Shown one piece after another: positions 44,585 to 52,695 of a stretch of 64,000 nucleotides of DNA. Origin of the DNA: Castellaniella sp034675905. GTDB lineage: Bacteria > Pseudomonadota > Gammaproteobacteria > Burkholderiales > Burkholderiaceae_B. The number at the start of each line of letters is the position of its first letter. Within the stretch, counting starts at the first letter, position 1. The position numbers were made by a program, and so were the translations under genes. The notes under the pieces were generated by a model that was not told the DNA's origin, made no database searches, and worked only from the letters and a program-made list of their open reading frames with translations. The stretch covers positions 124,001 through 188,000 of the forward strand of contig NZ_JAUCCV010000010.1 in assembly GCF_034675905.1 (NCBI RefSeq), given 5' to 3'.

Positions 44585-45388
44585 ATGAACACCGCAGACA
44601 CCCTCACTATTGCCGATCGTACCTTTCATTCACGCTTGCTGGTCGGCACCGGCAAATATCGCGATTTCGACCAGACCCGCGACGCCATCGAGGCAAGCGG
44701 CACAGAAATCGTGACAGTCGCCATCCGCCGCACCAACATCGGCCAGAACCCTGGCGAACCGAACCTGCTGGATTTCCTGTCCCCGGACCGCTACACCATC
44801 CTGCCCAATACGGCCGGCTGCTATACGGCTGACGATGCCGTGCGCACGCTGCGCCTGGCGCGGGAACTGCTGGACGGCCACAAACTGTGCAAGCTCGAAG
44901 TCCTGGGCGACGCCGGCAATCTGTTTCCCAATATGCCCGAAACCCTGGCGGCAGCCCGCACGCTGGTGGCCGACGGGTTCGACGTCATGGTCTACTGCAG
45001 CGACGACCCGATCCAGTGCCGCATGCTGGAAGACATCGGCGTAGCAGCTGTCATGCCGCTGGCATCCCTGATCGGTTCGGGCATGGGCATCGTCAACCCC
45101 TGGAACCTGCGCCTGATCATCGACCAGGCCTCGGTACCCGTGCTGGTAGATGCCGGGGTGGGCACGGCGTCCGACGCCGCCATCGCCATGGAACTGGGCT
45201 GCGACGCCATCCTGATGAACACGGCCATCGCCGGCGCCCGCGATCCGATCCGCATGGCACGAGCCATGCGCCTGGGCGTCGAAGCCGGGCGCGAAGCCTA
45301 TCTGGCGGGCCGCGTGAAACGCAAATACTACGACGCGGACCCCAGCTCTCCCGCCGAAGGCCTGCTGCCCTCGACCCGGGCCGCCTGA
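44585..45388 (+). CDS. thiG: Thiazole synthase
   Basis: ThiG forms the thiazole ring of thiamine from deoxyxylulose phosphate, ThiS thiocarboxylate and an imine. The 267-residue TIM-barrel protein has the imine-forming Lys103 in 'LCKLEVLGD' and the phosphate-binding segment 'VDAGVGTASDAA'. The ATG at 44585 gives the normal length. No thiS or thiO is next to it, and thiD follows after 5 bases. The upstream hairpin replaces the usual TPP element; I cannot see one. Confidence 0.94.
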   Translation: MNTADTLTIADRTFHSRLLVGTGKYRDFDQTRDAIEASGTEIVTVAIRRTNIGQNPGEPNLLDFLSPDRYTILPNTAGCYTADDAVRTLRLARELLDGHKLCKLEVLGDAGNLFPNMPETLAAARTLVADGFDVMVYCSDDPIQCRMLEDIGVAAVMPLASLIGSGMGIVNPWNLRLIIDQASVPVLVDAGVGTASDAAIAMELGCDAILMNTAIAGARDPIRMARAMRLGVEAGREAYLAGRVKRKYYDADPSSPAEGLLPSTRAA

Positions 45389-45393
45389 CGCGC

Positions 45394-46227
45394 ATGACAC
45401 CCAAGATGATCCCGAACACCCTATCCATTGCCGGCGTAGACCCATCCGGCGGCGCCGGCGTGCTGGCCGACGTCAAAACCATGAGCGCCCTGGGCGCCTA
45501 CGGCATGGCGGTGATCGCGGCCCTGACGGCCCAGAACACCCAGGCTGTCACGCATATCTCGCCCGTTCCGCCGGATTTCGTCGCTGCCCAGATCGACACC
45601 CTGTTTGCCGATGTGCGCATCGACGCCGTCAAAATCGGCATGCTGGGACAGGCAGGCGTCACGCGCACGGTGGCTGACCGCCTGGCGCACTGGAAACCCG
45701 CCCATCTGGTGCTGGATCCGGTCATGGTGGCCAAAAGCGGCGACCACCTCCTGGAACGCCAGGCCGTCGAAGCCTTGCGCGAAGGCCTGATCCCGCTGGC
45801 GACCATCATCACCCCCAATCTGCCCGAAGCCGGCGTACTGCTGGGCCAAAGCCCGGTCGACACCCTGAAGGAAATGCGCCGCGTGGCCGAGCGCCTGCGC
45901 CGCCTGCTGCCAGACGACGCGCACCGCTGGGTCTTTTTGAAGGGCGGCCATTTGCCCGGCAACGACACGGTGGACATGCTGCACGATGGCGACCGCATGA
46001 TCGAACTGCCGGGCCGGCGCATCGACACCCCCAATACCCATGGCACGGGTTGCACGCTGTCAGCCGCGCTGGCCGCCCTGCTGCCGCGCACCGGCGACGT
46101 ACCCGAAGCCGCCCGCCAGGCCAAACACTATCTGGAACGCGCCATTGCGGCATCCGGCCAATTGCAGGTCGGGTCCGGCCACGGCCCGGTACACCACTTC
46201 CATGCCTGGTGGGGCCAACCCGCCTGA
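45394..46227 (+). CDS. thiD: Hydroxymethylpyrimidine (phosphate) kinase
   Basis: ThiD phosphorylates HMP and HMP-phosphate in thiamine synthesis. The 277-residue ribokinase-fold product has 'LSIAGVDPSGGAGVLADVKT', 'LVLDPVMVAKSGDHLL', and the anion-hole and catalytic motif 'NTHGTGCTLSAALAAL'. It starts at ATG 45394, 5 bases after thiG, so the two form an operon. A second in-frame ATG at 45406 is possible. Confidence 0.94.
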   Translation: MTPKMIPNTLSIAGVDPSGGAGVLADVKTMSALGAYGMAVIAALTAQNTQAVTHISPVPPDFVAAQIDTLFADVRIDAVKIGMLGQAGVTRTVADRLAHWKPAHLVLDPVMVAKSGDHLLERQAVEALREGLIPLATIITPNLPEAGVLLGQSPVDTLKEMRRVAERLRRLLPDDAHRWVFLKGGHLPGNDTVDMLHDGDRMIELPGRRIDTPNTHGTGCTLSAALAALLPRTGDVPEAARQAKHYLERAIAASGQLQVGSGHGPVHHFHAWWGQPA

Positions 46228-46254
46228 ATCCGTCCGCAGGACGAGGGTCTGGCC

Positions 46255-46281
46255 TATAATCGCTTCACGTTAACCCTAAGG
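46255..46281 (+). promoter_or_regulatory. Promoter of the pcm-like gene with shared motif
   Basis: A perfect TATAAT -10 element at 46255-46260 is followed 8 bases later by GTTAACCCTAAGG (46269-46281), at the presumed RNA start. A nearly identical element follows the -10 of the small gene at 35551. No convincing -35 box is visible. Confidence 0.55.
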
Positions 46282-46291
46282 CTTACGAGAC

Positions 46292-46972
46292 ATGAACGTC
46301 AACGACATCAGCGACGCCGAACGTGCCCGTTTCAATATGGTCGAGCAGCAGATCCGTCCCTGGAACGTCCAGGGCGAACGCCTCTTGCAGGCGCTTTTCG
46401 ATTTGCCGCGCGAACGCTTCGTGCCCCCGCAGCTGCAATCGCTGGCGTTCGCAGATACCGAACTGCCCTTGGTGATCGACGGTGTCGACTCCCGCGAACA
46501 CATGCTCTCGCCCAAGGTCGAGGCCAAACTGGCCGAAGAACTGCAGCTGACCGCCAGCGACTGCGTGCTGGAAATCGGTACCGGGTCCGGCTACCAGGCC
46601 GCCCTGTTGTCGCGCCTGTGCCAACAGGTCACGACCATCGAAATCGACAGCCGTCTGGCCGCTTTCGCCCAAGGCAATCTGGCCCGCAACCAGATCAGCA
46701 ACGTGGTCCAGGAAACCGGCGACGCTCACGCCGGCTGGGGAACGGCGGAATACGACGCCATCCTGATCACCGGCTCTGTCCCCGCCGTGCCTGACGCCTT
46801 GAAATACCAGTTGGCCGTGGGCGGGCGCCTGGTGGCCATCGTCGGCCACAGCCCCATCATGACGGCCTGTCGCATCACGCGCACCAGCGCCGCCAACTTC
46901 GAGACCGTGCAGATCTTCGACACCTGGACCAAGCCCCTGCGCGGTACGGCGCGGTCCCGCTTCAAGTTCTGA
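46292..46972 (+). CDS. Protein-L-isoaspartate O-methyltransferase-like protein
   Basis: The 226-residue product belongs to the PCMT family that methylates damaged isoaspartyl residues for repair. The SAM-binding motif is 'VLEIGTGSGYQAALL', preceded by the family 'FNMVEQQIRPW' and 'RERFVPP' regions. In this Burkholderiales subgroup the substrate specificity is not proven, so I leave the symbol blank. It begins at ATG 46292, has its own promoter and is closed by a strong terminator, so it is probably monocistronic. In related species the subgroup often precedes a TolC-type gene, but that is not the case here. Confidence 0.85.
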   Translation: MNVNDISDAERARFNMVEQQIRPWNVQGERLLQALFDLPRERFVPPQLQSLAFADTELPLVIDGVDSREHMLSPKVEAKLAEELQLTASDCVLEIGTGSGYQAALLSRLCQQVTTIEIDSRLAAFAQGNLARNQISNVVQETGDAHAGWGTAEYDAILITGSVPAVPDALKYQLAVGGRLVAIVGHSPIMTACRITRTSAANFETVQIFDTWTKPLRGTARSRFKF

Positions 46973-47005
46973 TCGCGCATCTGCGCAGTCTCGTCTGTAT
47001 CACGC

Positions 47006-47038
47006 AAAAGCCCCTGCCGGCCGGCACAGGGGCTTTTT
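47006..47038 (+). terminator. Strong bidirectional terminator
   Basis: A stem AAAAGCCCCTG/CAGGGGCTTTT encloses a GC-rich loop, with A-run on one side and T-run on the other. It can end both the pcm-like gene (plus) and the rfaE2 operon (minus). Confidence 0.9.
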
Positions 47039-47058
47039 AACGGCCATTCACAGGCCGC

Positions 47059-47544
47059 TTAGCGCCGGATCTTGTGCAGCAAGGCCGTCGTGGATCGTTC
47101 GTGCTCGAACGGAATGGCCACGGCACTGCCGCCCCAGCTGCGCACGGCAGCGGTTTCCGGCAGCAGATCCATATCGTAATCGCCGCCCTTGACGATGATG
47201 TCAGGGCGCAGCGCCTGGATGAGTTCCAGCGGCGTATCTTCTTCGAACCAGGTCACGACATCCACGCAGGCCAATGCCGCCAGCAAGGCGGCCCGGTCGG
47301 CGCAGGTATTCAGGGGCCGGTCCGCGCCTTTGCCCAGCCGCCGCACAGAGTCATCCGTATTGACCGCCACGATCAGGGACCCGCCCAATTGCGCCGCCTG
47401 ATCCAGATAGGTGACATGGCCACGATGCAGGATATCGAACACCCCATTGGTGAATACCCAGGGGCGCGGCAAGCGGCCCTGGCCGATGGCCTGCCGGCAA
47501 TCCAGCGGCGACAGGATCTTGGATTCAAAACGGGGCGACGTCAT
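47059..47544 (-). CDS. rfaE2: Heptose-1-phosphate adenylyltransferase
   Basis: This enzyme makes ADP-glycero-manno-heptose for the LPS inner core. The 161-residue product is the stand-alone form of the HldE nucleotidyltransferase domain, with 'FTNGVFDILHRGHVTYLD' (HxGH motif) and 'DIIVKGGDYDMD'. The start ATG at 47544 overlaps the ubiB stop by 4 bases (ATGA), which decides it against a much longer frame from 47838 lying inside ubiB. It is the last gene in the ubiJ-ubiB-rfaE2 unit. The kinase partner (hldA type) is not in the window. Confidence 0.92.
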   Translation of the reverse strand: MTSPRFESKILSPLDCRQAIGQGRLPRPWVFTNGVFDILHRGHVTYLDQAAQLGGSLIVAVNTDDSVRRLGKGADRPLNTCADRAALLAALACVDVVTWFEEDTPLELIQALRPDIIVKGGDYDMDLLPETAAVRSWGGSAVAIPFEHERSTTALLHKIRR

Positions 47545-49106
47545 AGCCCGCCTCCCCGCGTCAGCGCCCAGACGGCCACCCCCAGGCCGATGGCCAGGAT
47601 GCCGCACAGCACCGCCAGCAGGCGGTTGGCGCCTTCCTGCGCCCGACGCAAGCGTTCCAGTTCGGCCCGCATCGCCGGGCCGGGGTCCGGATGGTTCAGA
47701 CGGGCATAGGCCAGCCGGGGAATCTGCGGCAGGATCTGCGCCCATTGACTGGCTTCCTGATCCAGCCGCTGGCGCAGGCCGCGCAGACCGACGCGCTGGT
47801 GCATCCATTTTTCCAGGAAGGGCTTGGCTGTCTGCCAAAGATCCAGTTTCGGGTCCAATTCGCGCCCCATGCCCTCGACATTGAGCAGGGTCTTTTGCAG
47901 CAGCACCAACTGCGGCTGGATCTCGACATTGAAACGGCGCGACGTCTGGAACAGACGCAGCAGCACCTGTCCCAGGGAAATTTCGGCCAGAGGCCGATCA
48001 AAATAGGGCTCACACACTGCCCGCACAGCGCCCTCGAGTTCTTCTTCGCGGGTCGTGGGCGGCACCCAACCCGATTCGATGTGCAGTTGCGCCACGCGGC
48101 GGTAGTCGCGGCGGAAAAAGGCCAGAAAGTTCTGCGCCAGGTAATTCTTATCGAATTCGGACAGCGAACCGACAATACCGAAATCCAGGGCGATATAGCG
48201 CCCCAGCGTATCGGGATCATCGGACACATAGATATTGCCCGGATGCATGTCGGCATGGAAAAAGCCGTCGGTGAATACCTGCATGAAAAAGATTTCCACA
48301 CCCTGGCGCGCCAGCAGGGGGATATCGACGCCCATGTCGCGCAGCTGGGCGATCCGGCTGACCGGCACCCCGCGCATGCGCTGCATGGTAAAGACCTGGC
48401 TGGCGCAGAATTCCCAGACGACTTCTGGTACCAGCAACAAATCCGAGCGGCCGGTATCCGGCCCGAAGTTGCGTCGCAGCTGGCTGCAATTGGCGGCCTC
48501 GCGGATCAGATCCAATTCATCGTGCAGATATTTGTCGAATTCGGCCACGACCTCGCGCGGCTTCAGGCGCCGGCCATCGGGCACCAGGCGTTCGACCAGT
48601 CCGGCCAAAGCCCGCAGCAGCGTCAGGTCGCGCTCGATGGCTTCGCGCATGCCGGGCCGCAAGACCTTGACGGCGACCTCGCGCCCATCGTGCAACACCG
48701 CGAAATGCACCTGGGCGATTGATGCGGACGCCACTGGATCGCGATCGAACTGCGCAAACAGCGCCTGCGGAGATGCCCCCAGCGATTCCTGAATGATGGC
48801 AGCTGCCTGATCCGACGGAAACGGCGGTACGCGATCCTGCAGATGCGCCAATTCATCCGCCAAGTCAGCCGGTACCAGATCGCGGCGCGTGGACAGCACC
48901 TGGCCGAATTTCACATAGATCGGCCCCAGCGTTTCCAAGGCCCGTCGCAGGCGCTCACCCCTGGGGGTCTTGGGTCGACGCCCAAGACACACCACGCGCA
49001 ACAAGGTATGCGCCCAGGGATGTTGCAGGCTGGACAAGACCAGTTCATCGAGCCGATAGCGCAAGCTGATCCACAGGATATAGCTCAGGCGCCAGAACGT
49101 CAGCAT
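47541..49106 (-). CDS. ubiB: Ubiquinone biosynthesis ATPase-like kinase UbiB
   Basis: UbiB is an atypical kinase-like ATPase needed for ubiquinone synthesis. The 521-residue product has the defining KxGQ motif 'YVKFGQVLS' (Lys66-Gln69), 'ASASIAQVHFA', 'EVAVKVLRPG' and 'HADMHPGNIYV', and a pair of membrane helices at the C-terminus (one clear, about 498-515). It overlaps ubiJ upstream by 7 bases and rfaE2 downstream by 4, consistent with a tightly coupled operon. The ATG start at 49106 is inside the ubiJ stop region. Confidence 0.94.
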   Translation of the reverse strand: MLTFWRLSYILWISLRYRLDELVLSSLQHPWAHTLLRVVCLGRRPKTPRGERLRRALETLGPIYVKFGQVLSTRRDLVPADLADELAHLQDRVPPFPSDQAAAIIQESLGASPQALFAQFDRDPVASASIAQVHFAVLHDGREVAVKVLRPGMREAIERDLTLLRALAGLVERLVPDGRRLKPREVVAEFDKYLHDELDLIREAANCSQLRRNFGPDTGRSDLLLVPEVVWEFCASQVFTMQRMRGVPVSRIAQLRDMGVDIPLLARQGVEIFFMQVFTDGFFHADMHPGNIYVSDDPDTLGRYIALDFGIVGSLSEFDKNYLAQNFLAFFRRDYRRVAQLHIESGWVPPTTREEELEGAVRAVCEPYFDRPLAEISLGQVLLRLFQTSRRFNVEIQPQLVLLQKTLLNVEGMGRELDPKLDLWQTAKPFLEKWMHQRVGLRGLRQRLDQEASQWAQILPQIPRLAYARLNHPDPGPAMRAELERLRRAQEGANRLLAVLCGILAIGLGVAVWALTRGGGL

Positions 49107-49723
49107 GCGGCCTCCGGCAGGTGCTGCAAGCGGACATCCAGGCGGTCGAGACGGGATTCCAGCGCCCGCAGATCACCGCGCCAGCGGCGAAAATCCGCCC
49201 CCCGCAGGCCGATGCCGGATTCCTCTGCCAGATATTCGGTCAGATTGTCCTGCGCCCGCCCGGCGCTATGCCGCAGACCGGCCGCCAACTGCCGCCCCCC
49301 CTGGATCAAACGGATCGCCATGACGTCGCCTACGATACGAGACAGGTCGTCTTCGACATCCCAGCGCAGATCCCGCGCCAAGTCGGACACCAGGTGCGCC
49401 AGACCGGCATCCCCCTGGATGCGGGCCAGCGCCGTCACGCCCGCCAGGCCCTGAGACCGCCAGGCTGCCGGCAGGTCGCGCAGCCGGTCTGCCGGCACGG
49501 ACAAGGTGACATCGGGCACGATGGCCGCATCACAGGCCTGCAGTGTGCCATCCGCGCCGATGCCGGCCTGCAACGACCAGGCGCCGGCAGACACCCGTAA
49601 CGACTTGCCGGCATGGGCGGACAAGCGTTCACGCGCCCAGGACTCGCGCCGCAACAAGGCATTGAGCCCGGACAGCAGCAGGTCTGCAGGCCGGGGCAGG
49701 AAAGAAGGAAGCAATATGTTCAT
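49100..49723 (-). CDS. ubiJ: Ubiquinone biosynthesis accessory factor UbiJ (SCP2 fold)
   Basis: UbiJ binds lipid intermediates and scaffolds the aerobic ubiquinone complex. The 207-residue product has an N-terminal SCP2-like domain ('VPDVTLSVPADRLRDLP' region) and a C-terminal coiled coil ('RRWRGDLRALESRLDRLDVR'), as in known UbiJ. The ATG at 49723 begins the family-like sequence 'MNILLPSFLPRPADLLL'; an upstream extension is rejected. It is followed directly by ubiB. UbiE, which it accompanies in other bacteria, lies 1.4 kb upstream. Confidence 0.86.
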   Translation of the reverse strand: MNILLPSFLPRPADLLLSGLNALLRRESWARERLSAHAGKSLRVSAGAWSLQAGIGADGTLQACDAAIVPDVTLSVPADRLRDLPAAWRSQGLAGVTALARIQGDAGLAHLVSDLARDLRWDVEDDLSRIVGDVMAIRLIQGGRQLAAGLRHSAGRAQDNLTEYLAEESGIGLRGADFRRWRGDLRALESRLDRLDVRLQHLPEAAC

Positions 49724-49820
49724 GCGCAGGAAGCCGATGACCTGTCCAATCAGGGACGGGCGCCGACACCACAGAGATGCGTCAGCCCGGAAAAACACCA
49801 TGGACAGGGTTCAGAAAACC

Positions 49821-49859
49821 GGGGGTCCGGGAAACGCCTATCGGCTACCCCGGACCCCC
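49821..49859 (-). terminator. Terminator between Tim44-like gene and ubiJ
   Basis: A perfect 11-bp stem (GGGGGTCCGGG with its complement at 49849-49859) and a 17-base loop is followed, on the minus strand, by GGTTTTCTG. It should end transcription from the Tim44-like gene, so ubiJ-ubiB-rfaE2 likely have their own promoter just downstream. Confidence 0.75.
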
Positions 49860-49918
49860 AGTTTACTGGTTTTGCGTGCCTCCCATGCGGGGGAGACCGT
49901 GAACCGCAACAGGCCTGT

Positions 49919-49939
49919 CATGCCCCGCTAGGGGGCATG
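49919..49939. terminator. Hairpin after Tim44-like stop
   Basis: CATGCCCC and GGGGCATG pair around a 5-base loop, directly after the stop codon at 49942. No T-run follows, so it may be an mRNA 3' end stabiliser rather than a terminator. Confidence 0.45.
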
Positions 49940-49941
49940 CA

Positions 49942-50904
49942 TCACGCCTGCGGGTCGAGCTGTTGAATCCCAGCCAGCAGCCAGCCCGCGCCATCAGCCT
50001 TGTACAGGTTCCAGACCTCTTCCACGCGGAAGGCCTCGGCGCCAGCGGCTTCGCGCAGCATGCCCGAATACCGCACGCTGGCCAGGTGGCCGCCCGCCAC
50101 CGTTTCGATCCCCAGCAGCTCTGCATTCAGCAGGACGATCTCGGTGCGATTGCCCTCGTTGGGCTGGGGCAGACGCGGCGTGATTTCCGCCAGCAGATCA
50201 TCGGTCAGCAATTCGCGCAAGGCGTCGCGGTCGCCCGCATCCCACAGCCCCTGGACCTGGGTGAACTGCTGTTTGGCCTGGCTCAGGAAGGTCGGCACGT
50301 CAAAGTCGCCCGGAATGAACCAGGACGGGTCCTGGGCGGCGGTGGACGGGACGGATTCGATCACCGGCGCGGCAGACGCGGCAGGCGCCGATGCCCCTGA
50401 CGGCTGATTCCAGGCGGCAGGCTGCTGCGCCTGACGATAGCTGTTGTTGCCGCCGGCGCCGGCAGGCGCCAAGGGACGCTGGGCGCCCCGCAGGCGCCGC
50501 ACCAGGTACATGACGGCGAAGATCACCAGACCGATCAGCAGCGCGCTGGACAGGAATTCCAGGAACGCCCCCGACAAGCCCATGCTGGACAGCAAGGCAG
50601 CGATACCCAGACCCGCTGCGATACCGGCAATCGGCCCCAACCAACGGGACATGCCCGACTTGGCTGCGCCAGCCGCAGCCGTCCCTGCCGCACCGGCAGC
50701 CGGCGTCGCAGCCCGCTGGGTGGCGGTCGAGGCCGCCGGCGGCGTGACTGCCTGGCGCTGCTTCATGACGTTGGAGGACTGGCGGCCAAAGCTCATGCCG
50801 CCGCCCATGCGGCGCGCCTGGGCATCGGTGGTGACGGCCAGCATCAGCAAGGCCGCAACCAGCAGCAAGGTAGCGACGGCCCAACGGGGCATTTGAACAA
50901 TCAT
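49942..50904 (-). CDS. Tim44-like domain membrane protein
   Basis: The 320-residue product has an N-terminal signal/anchor ('WAVATLLLVAALLMLAV'), a low-complexity Ala/Thr-rich region, membrane segments (about 90-140, 'GPIAGIAAGLGIAALLSSMG', 'SSALLIGLVIFAVMYLVRRL'), a second Ala/Pro-rich linker and a C-terminal Tim44-like domain (about 200-320, 'DVPTFLSQAKQQFTQVQ'). The function of bacterial Tim44-like proteins is not settled. The ATG at 50904 follows an AGGAGA ribosome binding site. It lies between ubiE and ubiJ on the same strand. Confidence 0.85.
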   Translation of the reverse strand: MIVQMPRWAVATLLLVAALLMLAVTTDAQARRMGGGMSFGRQSSNVMKQRQAVTPPAASTATQRAATPAAGAAGTAAAGAAKSGMSRWLGPIAGIAAGLGIAALLSSMGLSGAFLEFLSSALLIGLVIFAVMYLVRRLRGAQRPLAPAGAGGNNSYRQAQQPAAWNQPSGASAPAASAAPVIESVPSTAAQDPSWFIPGDFDVPTFLSQAKQQFTQVQGLWDAGDRDALRELLTDDLLAEITPRLPQPNEGNRTEIVLLNAELLGIETVAGGHLASVRYSGMLREAAGAEAFRVEEVWNLYKADGAGWLLAGIQQLDPQA

Positions 50905-51062
50905 GGAGTCTCCTGGATGAAATCGTGCATCAGCTTGGACATTCGGATTTCCTGAAATCTGACAAGAAGCTGAATCACCGTAAATTACCACAGATTCCAA
51001 TGATTCGCAGCAGTCGGTCTGTCACGAAAAACAGCGCCGTCGCGGGATCTGCAGAAACAATC

Positions 51063-51083
51063 AGGGCCGCACGAAGCGGCCCT
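51063..51083 (-). terminator. Hairpin after ubiE
   Basis: AGGGCCGC and GCGGCCCT form an 8-bp stem with a 5-base loop, 21 bases after the ubiE stop. A moderately T-rich stretch follows on the minus strand. The rest of the 200-base gap up to 50905 should contain the promoter of the Tim44-like gene. Confidence 0.65.
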
Positions 51084-51104
51084 AATACCGGTGAGACAGT
51101 GCGC

Positions 51105-51869
51105 CTAGTCCAGCCGGACGCCTTCATGCAGCGCCACCACGCCGGCGGTCATATTGAAATACTGCACCCGGCCGAAACCCACGGTGCGCAGCATCTCGGC
51201 CAGGGTGTTCTGATCCGGATGCATGCGGATGGATTCCGCCAGATAGCGGTAGCTGCCCTCGTCGGACGCCACCAGCTGCCCGATCTTGGGCAGGATATTG
51301 AAGGAATACCAGTCGTAGACCGGCGCCAGCGCCGGGGCGACTCGGGAAAATTCCAGCACCAGCAGTTTGCCGCCCGGTTTCAGAACCCGATGCATTTCCG
51401 CCAGGGCCCGGTCCTTGTGCGTCATGTTGCGCAGACCAAACGCCACCGACACCCGGTCGAAATGGCGGTCGGGAAACGGCAGGCATTCGGCATCGCACAC
51501 CGCGACCGGCGTGACCAGACCGCGATCCAGCAGGCGATCGCGCCCCACCCGCAGCATGGAATCATTGATGTCCGTCAGCCAGACCTGGCCCGTCGGCCCT
51601 GCCCGTTTGGCAAAGGCCCGCGCCAGGTCGCCGGTGCCGCCGGCGATATCCAGCACCCGCATGCCGGGGCGAATCTGCGCCCGACCCACGGTAAAGGCCT
51701 TCCAGGCGCGGTGCAGGCCGCCCGACATCAGATCATTCATCAGGTCGTAGCGGCTGGCAACCGAATGGAAGACTTCAGCCACGCGATGCGCCTTGTCGGC
51801 CTCGCGGACGGTCTCGAATCCGAAATGGGTTTGCGACGCCTGACCTGGCGGTTGGGATGGTTCACTCAT
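51105..51869 (-). CDS. ubiE: Ubiquinone/menaquinone methyltransferase UbiE
   Basis: UbiE carries out the C-methylation of the quinone ring in ubiquinone (and menaquinone) synthesis. The 254-residue product has the SAM motif 'VLDIAGGTGDLARAF' and family signatures 'YDLMNDLMSGGLHRAWK' and 'SVAFGLRNMTHKDRAL'. The ATG at 51869 matches the family start. It diverges from phoB across 130 bases. Confidence 0.95.
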   Translation of the reverse strand: MSEPSQPPGQASQTHFGFETVREADKAHRVAEVFHSVASRYDLMNDLMSGGLHRAWKAFTVGRAQIRPGMRVLDIAGGTGDLARAFAKRAGPTGQVWLTDINDSMLRVGRDRLLDRGLVTPVAVCDAECLPFPDRHFDRVSVAFGLRNMTHKDRALAEMHRVLKPGGKLLVLEFSRVAPALAPVYDWYSFNILPKIGQLVASDEGSYRYLAESIRMHPDQNTLAEMLRTVGFGRVQYFNMTAGVVALHEGVRLD

Positions 51870-51999
51870 GATCCGCGTATCGTACCGCATTCCTCTGGTC
51901 AACCGCGCTAAAGAACAGCAGCGGCAGCGTCATATGAATGAAATAATGTGACCGTATGATGACCACGCTCAATACGACCACAGGATTCACATATCTGTC

Positions 52000-52695
52000 A
52001 TGTCCGCCACGATTCTGATCATCGAAGACGAACCCGCCATTCTGGAGCTGCTGTCCGTCAATCTGACGCATGCCGGCTACACGGTCAACACGGCACAAGA
52101 CACCCGCCAGGCTCAGGTCCAGATCCAGAGCGTGCTGCCCGATCTGATCCTGCTGGACTGGATGCTGCCGGACCAGCCGGGCATCCGCCTGGCCCAGCAA
52201 TTGCGCGCCGCCCCCCGCACCCGCGACATCCCGCTGATCATGCTGACCGCACGCGGCGCGGAACAGGATAAAGTCGACGGCCTGGAAGCCGGCGCAGACG
52301 ACTATCTGACCAAGCCCTTCTCGCCACGCGAACTGTTGGCCCGCATCAAATCGCTACTGCGCCGCCGTGCGCCCCAGCTGACACCCGACCCGATCCAGGC
52401 AGGTGAGCTGATGCTGGACCCCAATGCCCGGCAGGTGTTTGCGCGCCAGCAGACGCTGACCATGGGGCCGACGGAATTCCGCCTGCTACACTTCCTGATG
52501 ACGCATGCGCAACGCGTGTACAGCCGCAGCCAATTGCTGGACCAGGTCTGGGGCGATCACGTCTTCGTCGAGGAACGCACGGTGGATGTCCACATCCGCC
52601 GCCTGCGCAAGGCACTCTCGCCCGCCAACCAGGAACACACCATCCAGACCGTCCGGGGCGCCGGCTACCGTTTCAGCACGACACATACGGAATGA
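52000..52695 (+). CDS. phoB: Phosphate response regulator
   Basis: The 231-residue product has a receiver domain with phospho-acceptor Asp53 ('LILLDWMLPDQPG') and Lys in 'YLTKPFSPREL', and an OmpR-type winged helix ('RTVDVHIRRLRKALSP'). It resembles PhoB, which activates phosphate-starvation genes. The start ATG is at 52000. It overlaps phoR by 4 bases (ATGA). The upstream 130 bases contain a CGTCATATGAATGAAAT stretch only loosely like a Pho box. The pst and phoU genes are not in the window. Confidence 0.9.
   Translation: MSATILIIEDEPAILELLSVNLTHAGYTVNTAQDTRQAQVQIQSVLPDLILLDWMLPDQPGIRLAQQLRAAPRTRDIPLIMLTARGAEQDKVDGLEAGADDYLTKPFSPRELLARIKSLLRRRAPQLTPDPIQAGELMLDPNARQVFARQQTLTMGPTEFRLLHFLMTHAQRVYSRSQLLDQVWGDHVFVEERTVDVHIRRLRKALSPANQEHTIQTVRGAGYRFSTTHTE

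Noticed and set aside
47545..47838. N-terminal extension of rfaE2
   Set aside because: It lies inside ubiB in another frame and is low-complexity; the ATGA overlap sets the start at 47544.
51945..51999. Pho box upstream of phoB
   Set aside because: CGTCATATGAATGAAAT is too far from the two-half consensus to be claimed.
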